DNA of 21,233 nt from PR03 sp964353555 (GTDB taxonomy: Bacteria > Myxococcota_A > UBA9160 > PR03), in NCBI GenBank assembly GCA_964353555.1, contig CAYGWM010000071.1:1-21233 (forward strand), read 5' to 3'. Below the pieces are notes generated by a model. It saw only the letters and a program-made list of their open reading frames with translations, was not told the DNA's origin and did no database searches. Both the position numbers and the translations under genes were made by a program. Of the stretch, positions 1 through 7,335 are shown one piece after another; the stretch's first letter is position 1; every line of letters starts with the position of its first letter.

Positions 1-14
1 AGGAGATCCATCCA

Positions 15-413
15 ATGACGCGAATCCGATCGATCGAAGTGGCAATGGCGTTCGTCCTCGCGGCAGCGGGGAGTGCCGGTGCAGCCGAGGTGACACTCGA
101 CGGCATCGTCGTTCCCGAGGCGAGCGCAACGATGCGCATCGATGTGGGCATCACCGAGTTCCGCGAGGGCGGCGAGCAGTGCCCGCGACTGCTCCCGGGC
201 TGTCCGAAGCTCGAGGTCTGCATCGTTGCACCGGCTCCCGTGGCGCGGATCGACGCGCAACTCGCGGGGGCCCCTCCCGCCCGCTTCGCCGTCGGCGTCG
301 AGGACGGCCGCACGTTCGGGCGCTGCGTTCCTGCGTCGCTCGAAACGCAGCGCGGAAAACAGCGAAAGCACTACGAGTACTGCCTCCGCTGCGAAGGCTT
401 GACCGGCCCCTGA
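15..413 (+). CDS. Small secreted cysteine-rich protein of unknown function
   Basis: I do not recognise this 132-residue protein. The start is well placed: AGGAGA at 1-6 lies eight bases before the ATG. Residues 1-24 look like a signal peptide, with a short basic start, a hydrophobic stretch at about 9-23 and an AGA|AE cleavage site, so export to the periplasm is likely. The mature part has six cysteines (56, 63, 69, 104, 123, 126), ending in a CxxC pair. This suggests disulfides or a small metal site after export. Its upstream neighbour is outside the window; downstream is a tRNA on the other strand. A shorter start at Met11 is possible. Confidence is good that it is a real gene, but nothing supports a specific function. 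Confidence 0.62.
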   Translation: MTRIRSIEVAMAFVLAAAGSAGAAEVTLDGIVVPEASATMRIDVGITEFREGGEQCPRLLPGCPKLEVCIVAPAPVARIDAQLAGAPPARFAVGVEDGRTFGRCVPASLETQRGKQRKHYEYCLRCEGLTGP

Positions 414-469
414 GGGCCTCGGCGCGACGATCTACGCCGCAGAGCCGATCCCTGCCCTCGCGGTCGCGC

Positions 470-546
470 TGGCGCCCCCGGCCGGAGTCGAACCGACGAC
501 AAACGGTTTAGGAAACCGCTGCTCTATCCATCTGAGCTACGGGGGC
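470..546 (-). tRNA. tRNA-Arg (anticodon CCT), CCA tail encoded
   Basis: Read on the minus strand, the sequence folds as a cloverleaf. The seven-base acceptor stem is GCCCCCG pairing with CGGGGGC. The D-arm contains TAGCTCAGATGGATAGAGC. The anticodon stem is GCGGT/ACCGT around the loop TTCCTAA, giving anticodon CCT, which reads AGG (arginine). The T-arm has loop TTCGACT. The discriminator is G at 473 and a genomic CCA follows at 472-470. The gene lies between two protein genes and is 50 bases downstream of the methyltransferase stop. No clear promoter or terminator is visible. Confidence 0.95.
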
Positions 547-596
547 GAAGGCGAGAAAACTAACGGATCACGCACACTTGCGCAGAGCGCGCGGCA

Positions 597-1382
597 TCAT
601 GCGGCACGGGTCGCCGAGCGCGGCTTGCGGCCGATGAACTCGCATACGGGCGAGACGACGTGGTGTCGGATCTCCTCGAAGCCGGCCTCGGCCATGATGT
701 CGAGGATCGTCTGCGGTCGGACGCTCTGCTCGACAGTGTCCCAATAGAAGTCCATCAGGAGCTTGGCTTCTCGGCTTCCGGTGAAGAGCCAGGTCATTCC
801 GGGCACCAGGCGGCCCATCATGAAGTGCGTGAGGTAGCGCCCGACGGGCGATGCCGGCGCGTGCCCCTCCAGGATCCACAGCGTTCCGCCGGGTGCGAGC
901 ACCCGCAGGTATTCGCGGAACGTGGCGCGCAGGTCGGAGACGTGGCGCAGCGCGATCCCCATCGTCACGAAGTCGAAGGAGTCGCTCGCGAAGGGGAGGC
1001 TCTCGGCCTGGCCGCGCGTCAGCGGTCCGGAGAAGTTCTTCTTCGCCTCGGCGAGCATGCCCCGGCTCGGATCGACACCGAAGACCTTGCCCTCGGAGCC
1101 CACCAGCCGGACCGCGCCCCGGGCCACCGCCGCGGTCCCGATCGCGACGTCGAGCACCTTCATGCCGCGCCCGAGGCCCGCGCGGCGCAGACAGAAGTAG
1201 CGGTACCAGAGTCCGCCGTTCAGCAGCAACGCCTCGATCGTGTTGTAGTGCTGCGCAGTGCGGTCGAAGAGGTCGACCACGTAGCGGCTGCGCTCCGCAT
1301 CGCTGCCGTAATAGCCCGGAAGCGGCGCATGCGGCGGCACACACTCCGTGCTCGGCGTCGGTCCGGTGGGTGATGCGCTCAT
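597..1382 (-). CDS. UbiE/COQ5-family class I SAM-dependent methyltransferase
   Basis: The 261-residue product is a Rossmann-fold methyltransferase related to UbiE/MenG, the C-methyltransferases of ubiquinone and menaquinone synthesis. The N-terminal part (about 33-70: VVDLFDRTAQHYN followed by a WYRYF segment) matches the UbiE 'aceptor-side' lead-in. Motif I is VLDVAIGTA at 76-84, the acidic strand is FGVDPSRGML at 101-110, and the family-typical stretch MGIALRHVSDL at 141-151 is followed by VLAPGG at 161-166. Motif I reads AIGTAA rather than the usual AGGTGD, so a different quinone or lipid substrate is possible. The ATG is preceded by GGGGAGG about 12 bases upstream, a slightly long spacing. 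Family assignment is firm; the exact substrate is not. Confidence 0.85.
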   Translation of the reverse strand: MSASPTGPTPSTECVPPHAPLPGYYGSDAERSRYVVDLFDRTAQHYNTIEALLLNGGLWYRYFCLRRAGLGRGMKVLDVAIGTAAVARGAVRLVGSEGKVFGVDPSRGMLAEAKKNFSGPLTRGQAESLPFASDSFDFVTMGIALRHVSDLRATFREYLRVLAPGGTLWILEGHAPASPVGRYLTHFMMGRLVPGMTWLFTGSREAKLLMDFYWDTVEQSVRPQTILDIMAEAGFEEIRHHVVSPVCEFIGRKPRSATRAA

Positions 1383-1595
1383 GTCGGTCTCGGTGCCTCC
1401 CCTTTGTGTTCCAAGTTGTTGGGCGTGCCGTAGCGCACGCCCTCGGAGCGGATGCGTCGCGCACGCCTGGCCACCGACCCGGGAATCCCGTTCTCGCTAC
1501 CTGCACGACCGGAGGCGAGGCGTGAGCTGGCGCGTTCCGCTTCGTTTGTCATGTTGCCACGGACGGGGCGCCGATGGCAGCCAGAGGAGCAGAGT

Positions 1596-2015
1596 ATGAA
1601 AGTTCGCGACTGGATGACCCGCGAAGTCGCGTCGGTGCGGCGCAACGACAAGCTCGCGATCGCCGACGACGTGATGCGACTCGGCCGGATCCGCCACACG
1701 CCGGTGCTCGAGGATCATTCCGACGACCTGGTCGGGATCGTGAGCCAGCGGGATCTGTTCCGCGGGGCACTCGCGGGCGCGCTCGGGTACGGCCAGCACG
1801 CGCAGCAGAAGGTGATGAGCATGCTGGTCATCAAGGACATCATGGCGACGGATCCCGTCACGACGACGCCGGACACGCCGCTGGCGGACGCTGCTCGCCT
1901 CATGATCGAGCGCAAGATCGGCTGCCTGCCGGTGGTCGAGGACGGCCGACTGGTCGGGATCCTGACCGAGAGCGACTTCCTGCGCTTCGCGGTCGAGCAC
2001 GCCGGCCCTGGCTGA
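1596..2015 (+). CDS. Two-CBS-domain regulatory protein
   Basis: This 139-residue protein consists almost entirely of two CBS domains, a Bateman module that usually binds adenine nucleotides. CBS1 covers about residues 5-58 (WMTREVASV, then RHTPVLED and LVGIVSQRDL). CBS2 covers about 80-134 (DIMATDPVTTTPDTPLADAA, then LPVVEDGRLVGILTESDFL). The frame is open further upstream, but the ATG at 1596 has GAGGAG at 1584-1589 six bases before it and starts exactly with a CBS motif, so this start is preferred. It is divergent from the methyltransferase across about 210 bp and convergent with the M48 gene. With no catalytic domain fused, it probably regulates a partner in trans; the partner is not evident here. 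Confidence 0.87.
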   Translation: MKVRDWMTREVASVRRNDKLAIADDVMRLGRIRHTPVLEDHSDDLVGIVSQRDLFRGALAGALGYGQHAQQKVMSMLVIKDIMATDPVTTTPDTPLADAARLMIERKIGCLPVVEDGRLVGILTESDFLRFAVEHAGPG

Positions 2016-2032
2016 GCCGCCAGCATGGCGGC
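2016..2032. terminator. Hairpin at a convergent gene junction
   Basis: GCCGCC and GGCGGC form a perfect six-base stem around the loop AGCAT. It starts one base after the stop of the CBS gene and 9 bases before the end of the convergent M48 gene. There is no T-tract on either strand, so this is a possible bidirectional terminator or RNA-end stabiliser rather than a textbook intrinsic terminator. Confidence 0.3.
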
Positions 2033-2040
2033 CATCGCCG

Positions 2041-2952
2041 CTACTTGCGCGTCGGCTTGAAGACCGGCGCGTAGCGCGCGAGCGCCGGATTCGGCTTCGC
2101 CAGCTGCTCGAACGACGCCGGCATCACGACTTCGAGCGCCGCAATCCGGTCGCTCGGCGACGGGTGCGTCTTCAGGAAGAACGCCATCGCCGAATCGTTC
2201 TGCCCCATCGACTGCAGCGTCTGCAGCACCATCACCAGACCGTACGGCTCGTAGCCCGCACGTGCGGCGATCACCACGCCGATCCGATCGGCTTCGAGTT
2301 CGTCCTCACGCGACAATCCGCGCACATAGCCTTCCATCCCGACGCGCGCGAAGGCGCGTGCCGCATCGCCGGTGAGGCCGCCGCTCTTCAGCGACGCGAG
2401 GTCGAGCATCAGGCCCTTCTTCGCGTTCTTGCGGATGTCGTTGAGTTGATGCTTCTGCACGACGTGCGCGATCTCGTGCGCCAGCACGCCGGCGAGTTCG
2501 GCCTCGCTGCCGCAGCGTTCGACCAGGCCGCGCGTGACGAACACGTTGCCGCCCGGTGTGGCGAACGCGTTCACGGTCGGCGCTTCGATGATGCCGAAGT
2601 GCCACGGTAGCTCCGGGCGCCCCGACTGCAGCGCGAGCCACATCCCGACACGGTTGACGTAGTCCTGCTGCGGCGCGTTGACGGTGAGCGGCGCCGCGCC
2701 GAGCAGCCCGGCGGAAACGCTGCGACCGATCGCGACTTCTTCATCCACGGGAATCTCGCGATAGGCCTCGTTCGCACCCTTTGCCACGCCGGCGGCCGCT
2801 CCGAGGTTGATGCCGCCGATGGAGTAGCCGCCGAGCACCGCGCCGGCGAGATCCTTTCCGGTCATCGGGCCGTTGTCGGGTGTCGCGCACGCGATCGGCA
2901 GTAGCAGCGCGAACGGGAGAAGAGAGAATCGGCCACTGATTCGGACGCTCAT
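2041..2952 (-). CDS. M48-family zinc metalloprotease, predicted lipoprotein
   Basis: The 303-residue product is an M48 peptidase of the periplasmic, BepA/LoiP-like type, which acts in outer-membrane protein quality control. The catalytic HEIAH lies at 159-163. The third zinc ligand is probably Glu218 in EDELEADRIG at 216-225. Residues 125-143 carry the typical PTVNAFATPGGNVFVTRGL. The N-terminus is hydrophobic (about 8-22) and ends in PIAC with Cys22. Pro at -3 makes the lipobox imperfect but plausible. A glycine-rich stretch covers about 37-60. The frame stays open upstream, but the ATG at 2952 overlaps the stop of the SH3 gene as ATGA and begins the signal sequence. It is the last gene of a cyclase-SH3-protease operon. 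Confidence in the family is high. Confidence 0.93.
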   Translation of the reverse strand: MSVRISGRFSLLPFALLLPIACATPDNGPMTGKDLAGAVLGGYSIGGINLGAAAGVAKGANEAYREIPVDEEVAIGRSVSAGLLGAAPLTVNAPQQDYVNRVGMWLALQSGRPELPWHFGIIEAPTVNAFATPGGNVFVTRGLVERCGSEAELAGVLAHEIAHVVQKHQLNDIRKNAKKGLMLDLASLKSGGLTGDAARAFARVGMEGYVRGLSREDELEADRIGVVIAARAGYEPYGLVMVLQTLQSMGQNDSAMAFFLKTHPSPSDRIAALEVVMPASFEQLAKPNPALARYAPVFKPTRK

Positions 2953-3482
2953 TTGGCGGGTGCTCCGTTGGGCGCTTCTGCAGCCTTCAGCAATTCGACG
3001 GTCCGCGGCGTGAGCTTGCCGGCTTTCGCAAACGCCTGCGCCTGGTCCGGGGTCGTCGCATAGCCGGCCAGCGTCGCCACTTGCTGCTCGTTGGGCTGCG
3101 CCTGCTTCAGCATCTCCGCGTCCAGGCCGCGCACGCCGGTCGTGACGCTCGCGTCGCGCTTGCCGGTCGCGAGGTTCAGCGTCTGCGCGATGCCGGACAT
3201 GCCGCTGCTCTTCGCGGCGGGGGGTGCGACGGAGCCGGTCCCCATCTTGATGTCGAAGAGTTTCGTCCAACCGATGTCGTTCCCGGCCTTCAACTGCACC
3301 CAGGCACCGTCGCGCTTCACCAAGTCGACGACCGTGCCCGCCGCTACGGTGCCGACGGCCTTCGCATCGCCCGCGGGCGATTGCTTCAGGTCGAAGTTCC
3401 GGACGCTCGTGGCGGGTTCGGCGCTGCACAGTGCGGACCAGAAGAACAGCGAGACTGCCACGGACGAGATCGATCCCTTCAT
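2949..3482 (-). CDS. Secreted SH3-like domain protein
   Basis: A 177-residue exported protein. Residues 1-21 form a signal peptide ending in CSA|EP. About 24-77 form a bacterial SH3-type domain (SVRNFDLKQSP, GTVAAGTVVDLVKRDGAWVQL, GWTKLFDI), a fold that often binds peptidoglycan peptides. The rest is a Gly/Ala linker and a helical tail (about 115-170) rich in Gln and Ala with no family I can name. Its ATG overlaps the cyclase stop by four bases, and its own stop overlaps the start of the M48 gene by four, so all three are probably translationally coupled. The context suggests a periplasmic partner of the M48 protease. A longer open frame upstream is rejected because it lacks a signal peptide and enters the cyclase gene. 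Confidence 0.85.
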   Translation of the reverse strand: MKGSISSVAVSLFFWSALCSAEPATSVRNFDLKQSPAGDAKAVGTVAAGTVVDLVKRDGAWVQLKAGNDIGWTKLFDIKMGTGSVAPPAAKSSGMSGIAQTLNLATGKRDASVTTGVRGLDAEMLKQAQPNEQQVATLAGYATTPDQAQAFAKAGKLTPRTVELLKAAEAPNGAPAK

Positions 3483-5347
3483 GCCGCCTCCGCGCTCGTG
3501 CCCGGTGTTGCCAGCGCGGGCGCGAAAACCTGCACAGACGCCTGCCGGCCCTTTACCGTCACGCTGCCGAAGTCGGTGAAGCGAAACGCATCCCCGCAAG
3601 CTTCGCGCGTGGCGCCGGACACGAGGATCCGTGTCCGCCCCTTGGTTTCCCCTTCGAGTCGACTGCCCAGGTTCACTGTGTCCCCGATCGCGGTGTATTC
3701 GAGTTTGCGCTGCGAGCCGACGAAACCAACTACCGCAGGGCCGGTATGCAGCCCGATCCCGATGTCGAGCACGAGGCCCGATTCGGCGTTGCTGGCATTG
3801 AAGCGCGCGAGCGTTTCGACCATGTCGAGCGCACAGGAGACGGCGTGCTTGGCATGTTCCGCGTCGTCCGTGGGCGCGTTCCAGAACGCCATGATGGCAT
3901 CACCGATGAACTTGTCGAGCGTGCCTCCGTGATGGAACACGCGCTCTGTCTGCATGGACAGATAGCGATTGAGCAGCGCGACCACCTCTTCCGCCGGCCG
4001 CGACTCCGACAGCGAGGTGAAGCCTCGGATATCGGAGAAGAGGACCGTGATTGGGCGCGTCTCACTCTTGATGTCCTCGAGCTTCACACCCTCGGCGACC
4101 AGATCCTTCACCAGGCGCGGGTCGAGGAAGCGCGACAGGACCATCTCGCGCTGTTCCTTCGCGCGCTGTTCCTTCAGGTAGGCGCGCAGCGCGGCCAGCA
4201 AGAAGAACAGCCACGCGAAGACGAGCGGCGCGCCCACAGGCAACAGCAGGCTCCTGCCGAGCGCAAAGTAGGCGCAGCCCAACAGCGCGAGCGTCGCGGT
4301 GACGAGCAACACGAGGATCTGCACCAGGTTCCAGCTCCGCTGCAGCGCGAGCAGAAGCGGTACGAAGAGCAGCAGCACCAGCAGGTACGGAACGAATCCG
4401 GCCGTCTCCCGCAGGCGCTCGCCGTTCTTCAGATTGTCGATCGCGGTGGCGAGAATCTCGACGCCCGGCAGTAGACTGCCGACCGGAGTGGCGCGGAAGT
4501 CGCGCAAGTGACTCGACGACGAGCCGATGATGACGACCTTGTCCTTGAACTCATCACGGGGACGTTTGCGCGAAGCCCGGTCGAGATCATCGTAGAGATC
4601 GGCAAAGGCCACCTGCTCGTGCGGAGCGTTGCCGCGAAACCAGTCGATCCGGAACGAGTCGCCGGCTGGCAACCGGTAGCCGAGCGCGGCGGCGACGCGC
4701 GCCGGTAGCGAGGGAATCCGCCAGCCGCCGACTTCTCGATACAGCCAGTAGCGGCGGCCGATGCCATCCGCGTCTTCCACGTAGTTGATGAGACCGGTGC
4801 GCGACCACGCCGCCGGATCGAGGACGAACGGCAGCTGCATCGGGGCGCGGCCTTCCGGATCCGCGCCAGGCGACGCCGAAAGAGCCAGCACCTCCGCGAA
4901 GTCCGCGAGCCGCACGCCTTCCTCGTCGTTGACGCGTTCGAGCAGCCGGATCGGAAAGAACGTGTTGGTGCTGCCCGAGAGCGCCTCGTTCAACACCAGA
5001 TCCTGTTCGGGTCGGACCCGGTCGGGTTCATAGAGTTCGACGTCCATCACGACGGCCCTTGCGCCCTGACGGTTCAGCTCGAGCAGGACTTCGCCGTATA
5101 GCGAGCGCGGCCACGGGAAGCGCCCGACCCGATCGGCCATCACGGCGAGCGAACGGTCGTCGATGTCGACGACGACGATCGACGGGTCGGCGCTGCGCGA
5201 CGCTGCGCGCACGCGGATCATCGCATCCGAAAGACCCGCATCGACCGGTGCCAACCAATGCAGCCATGCGAGATCGGCCAGCGCAGCGAGCAGCACCGCG
5301 AGGCAGATCGAGTAGAGCGACGCATCGAGAAGGCGCGGAATCCGCAT
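3479..5347 (-). CDS. CHASE2-domain class III adenylate cyclase
   Basis: A membrane-bound cyclase of 622 residues from this start. One transmembrane helix lies at about 10-31, a CHASE2 extracytoplasmic sensor at about 35-310 (IVVVDIDDRSL, RFPWPRSLYGEVL, DKVVIIGSS), three more helices at about 318-335, 341-362 and 367-389, then the catalytic domain at about 430-610. Metal ligands are Asp439 (LFSDIRGFT) and Asp483 (GDAIMAFW). Lys479 and Thr552 occupy the adenine-recognition positions, and Asn559 and Arg563 (NLGSR) the transition-state positions. This pattern supports cAMP over cGMP. The frame extends to a GTG at 5380, adding 11 residues; the ATG at 5347 directly precedes the first hydrophobic helix. 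It heads a coupled trio with the SH3 and M48 genes. The CHASE2 ligand is unknown. Confidence 0.93.
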   Translation of the reverse strand: MRIPRLLDASLYSICLAVLLAALADLAWLHWLAPVDAGLSDAMIRVRAASRSADPSIVVVDIDDRSLAVMADRVGRFPWPRSLYGEVLLELNRQGARAVVMDVELYEPDRVRPEQDLVLNEALSGSTNTFFPIRLLERVNDEEGVRLADFAEVLALSASPGADPEGRAPMQLPFVLDPAAWSRTGLINYVEDADGIGRRYWLYREVGGWRIPSLPARVAAALGYRLPAGDSFRIDWFRGNAPHEQVAFADLYDDLDRASRKRPRDEFKDKVVIIGSSSSHLRDFRATPVGSLLPGVEILATAIDNLKNGERLRETAGFVPYLLVLLLFVPLLLALQRSWNLVQILVLLVTATLALLGCAYFALGRSLLLPVGAPLVFAWLFFLLAALRAYLKEQRAKEQREMVLSRFLDPRLVKDLVAEGVKLEDIKSETRPITVLFSDIRGFTSLSESRPAEEVVALLNRYLSMQTERVFHHGGTLDKFIGDAIMAFWNAPTDDAEHAKHAVSCALDMVETLARFNASNAESGLVLDIGIGLHTGPAVVGFVGSQRKLEYTAIGDTVNLGSRLEGETKGRTRILVSGATREACGDAFRFTDFGSVTVKGRQASVQVFAPALATPGTSAEAA

Positions 5348-5429
5348 CGGCGCATGGTAATCCACGCCGCTGCTGGCCACCCTCTGCGCCGTCGCAGCAC
5401 GCTCACCCGCGACCCGGGGACGCCCGTGC

Positions 5430-5954
5430 TCAGTAGTGCATCACGATGTGCACGCGCTCGACGCCCAGCTTGCTACGACCCTCGAGGAAGCCGAGCTCGA
5501 TCAAGAACGCACACGCCACCACCTGCGCGCCCGCGTCGCGCGCGAGCCTCACGGCGGCGGCCGCGGTGCCGCCGGTGGCGATCAGGTCGTCGACGATCAG
5601 CACGCGCTGGCCAGCTTTCACGGCATCGGTGTGCATCTCGACGGTGTCGGTTCCGTACTCGAGGTCGTAGGTGACGCTGCGGGTCTCGTAGGGGAGCTTG
5701 CCCTTCTTGCGCACCATCGTGAAGCCGGTGCCGAGCGCCAGCGCGACTGGCACGCCGAGCACGAAGCCGCGCGACTCGATGCCGAGCACCTGCTGGATGC
5801 CCTCGCTCCGGAACGGCGCCGCGAGCGCTTCGACCGCCGCGGGCAGCGCCTCGCGGTCGGCGAGTAGCGGCGTGACGTCGCGGAACAGGATTCCCGGTCT
5901 CGGAAAGTCGGGGACATCGCGAACGTAGCGGCGCAGATCGATCGGCTTCGTCAC
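5430..5954 (-). CDS. apt: Adenine phosphoribosyltransferase
   Basis: The 174-residue protein converts adenine and PRPP to AMP in purine salvage and is cytoplasmic. Family signatures run along its whole length: VPDFPRPGILFRDVTPLL at 14-31, GIESRGFVLG at 58-67, RKKGKLPYET at 82-91 and the PRPP-binding VLIVDDLIATGGT at 118-130. The length is normal for Apt. The frame has no nearby ATG; the start is a GTG with GGAGA about eight bases upstream, and it gives the expected MTKPIDLRRYVRDVPDFP N-terminus. It follows the LysM-M23 gene by 14 bases and precedes the cyclase gene by about 80, so it is probably in the same transcript. An adenine-salvage gene next to an adenylate cyclase may be chance. Confidence 0.96.
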   Translation of the reverse strand: MTKPIDLRRYVRDVPDFPRPGILFRDVTPLLADREALPAAVEALAAPFRSEGIQQVLGIESRGFVLGVPVALALGTGFTMVRKKGKLPYETRSVTYDLEYGTDTVEMHTDAVKAGQRVLIVDDLIATGGTAAAAVRLARDAGAQVVACAFLIELGFLEGRSKLGVERVHIVMHY

Positions 5955-5968
5955 AGCGGGGTCTCCGT

Positions 5969-6679
5969 TCAGGGCAGGCAGCTCTGCGGGTCGCGCGGCG
6001 CGTTGTTGCGGCGGACCTCGAAATGCAGGTGGGGCGTGCTCGCGTTGCCAGTCTCGCCCACCTCGCCGATGACGTCGCCCTTTTCGACGAACTCGCCCTC
6101 GTCCACCTGATTCTTTCGATTGTGCGCGTAGACCGTCGCCCAGCGGCCCATGTGCTTGATGATGATCACCTTGCCGTAGTCGCCGAGGTCGTCGCCTGCG
6201 TAGACGATGCGACCCGCTTCGGCGGCGTGGATCGGCGTGCCTTCGGCGGCCACCAGATCGATGCCGTCGTGTTCGTGGTTGCCGCGGTCCACGCCGTAGG
6301 GCGACGTCAGGTGACCGAGGACCGGCCACTCGAAATCGAGCTTCTCCTGCTTCGCGAGCGTGTCGCACTGGGCGCCGCCGTCCCGCTCCAGCGTGTGCGA
6401 GCCACCTGCGCTGCGCGCCGCTCCGCCCGGTCGCTTGGCGCCGCCGCGCGGCATCCAGAGCTTCTGTCCAACGCGCATCGAGCGCGCGTCGATGTCGTCG
6501 TTCGCGTCGCGGATCGCGTCGACCGAAGTGTCGTAGCGCTGCGACAGCCGCCACAGCGTGTCGCCCGGTTTCACCACATGCCAGACGCCCTTACCCTTCG
6601 GCGCGTGGCTGCATGCGAGCGCTCCCGCGGCAAGACCCGCGACGATCAGCAACGCGACGACGCGGGCTAGGCGGCCCAT
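5969..6679 (-). CDS. LysM and M23-peptidase lipoprotein (NlpD/EnvC-like)
   Basis: The 236-residue product is a predicted lipoprotein that binds and probably cleaves peptidoglycan. The N-terminus has a hydrophobic helix at 5-22 ending in ALAC, with lipidation expected at Cys23. A LysM domain covers 33-77 (WHVVKPGDTLWRLSQRYD, VGQKLWMP). The M23 (LytM) domain covers about 117-223, with zinc ligands His137 and Asp141 in HDGIDL and the HLH pair at 217-219. These ligands are intact, so unlike NlpD of E. coli it could be a working endopeptidase. The ATG at 6679 overlaps pcm by 13 bp. The order pcm then LysM-M23 repeats the conserved pcm-nlpD arrangement of Proteobacteria. An upstream in-frame extension of 43 residues is Arg/Pro-rich and rejected. 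Confidence 0.9.
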   Translation of the reverse strand: MGRLARVVALLIVAGLAAGALACSHAPKGKGVWHVVKPGDTLWRLSQRYDTSVDAIRDANDDIDARSMRVGQKLWMPRGGAKRPGGAARSAGGSHTLERDGGAQCDTLAKQEKLDFEWPVLGHLTSPYGVDRGNHEHDGIDLVAAEGTPIHAAEAGRIVYAGDDLGDYGKVIIIKHMGRWATVYAHNRKNQVDEGEFVEKGDVIGEVGETGNASTPHLHFEVRRNNAPRDPQSCLP

Positions 6680-7332
6680 CCGTGTCGACCGACGAGGTCG
6701 ACGAAGCGGCACGGGCCGAGCACCTCGCGTGTGAAGCGGTCGTTCTGGCCGCGGCGAATGCGCACCAGGCGCTGCTCGCCGCGCGGACCGACCGGCGCAA
6801 CGAGACAACCGCCCGGCGCGAGTTGATCGAGCAGCGGTTCGGGTACCGCGGGCGCGCCCGCGGTGATCACGATCGCGTCGTAGGGCGCCTCGACCGGACG
6901 ACCGAGCGATCCGTCGCCGAGGTGCACGACGACGTTCGTGACACCGAGTCGGTCGAGCGCGCGGCGCGCCTCGGCAGCGAGCCGCGGTAGGCGCTCGATC
7001 GAGACGATGCGCTCGGCCAACCTGGCGAGTACCGCAGCCTGGTAGCCGGAGCCGGTTCCCACTTCGAGGACATGCTCACGCCCGGTGAGTTCGAGTGCGG
7101 CGCTCATCGCCGCCACCGTCGACGGCGCCGAGATCGTCTGACCGCCGCCGATCGGCAGCGCGTTGTCGCGATAGGCCTGGCTGCGAAGCGCCTCGGGCAC
7201 GAGCCAATGGCGCGGAACGGCTTCGAGCGCGGCGAGCACGCGGGCATCGCAGACGCCTTCCTGGGACAGGCGCTCCACCATGCGACGACGTGCACCCCGC
7301 AGCTCCTCGCTGGAGCGGGCTGCGCGGATCAA
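6667..7332 (-). CDS. pcm: Protein-L-isoaspartate O-methyltransferase
   Basis: The 221-residue enzyme uses SAM to methylate L-isoaspartyl residues in damaged proteins, starting their repair; it is cytosolic. Diagnostic stretches are MVERLSQEGVCDARVLAA at 18-35, YRDNALPIGGGQTISAP at 54-70 and the SAM-binding VLEVGTGSGYQAAVLA at 88-103. The acidic loop VSIERLPRLA follows, then APYDAIVITAG at 149-159. The start is a TTG at 7332, three bases after the stop of the M20 gene, with GGTGAG just upstream. Met18 at 7281 is a shorter alternative that still keeps the fold. It overlaps the LysM-M23 gene at its 3' end. Confidence 0.95.
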   Translation of the reverse strand: MIRAARSSEELRGARRRMVERLSQEGVCDARVLAALEAVPRHWLVPEALRSQAYRDNALPIGGGQTISAPSTVAAMSAALELTGREHVLEVGTGSGYQAAVLARLAERIVSIERLPRLAAEARRALDRLGVTNVVVHLGDGSLGRPVEAPYDAIVITAGAPAVPEPLLDQLAPGGCLVAPVGPRGEQRLVRIRRGQNDRFTREVLGPCRFVDLVGRHGWAA

Positions 7333-7335
7333 ATC

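Noticed and set aside
470..546. The tRNA gene as an integration site of a mobile element
   Set aside because: There is no integrase, no repeat of the tRNA 3' end elsewhere in the window, and the neighbours look like ordinary chromosomal genes.
1383..1595. Search for a promoter pair or small gene between the divergent methyltransferase and CBS genes
   Set aside because: No convincing -35/-10 pair, inverted repeat or small open frame with a ribosome site could be seen.
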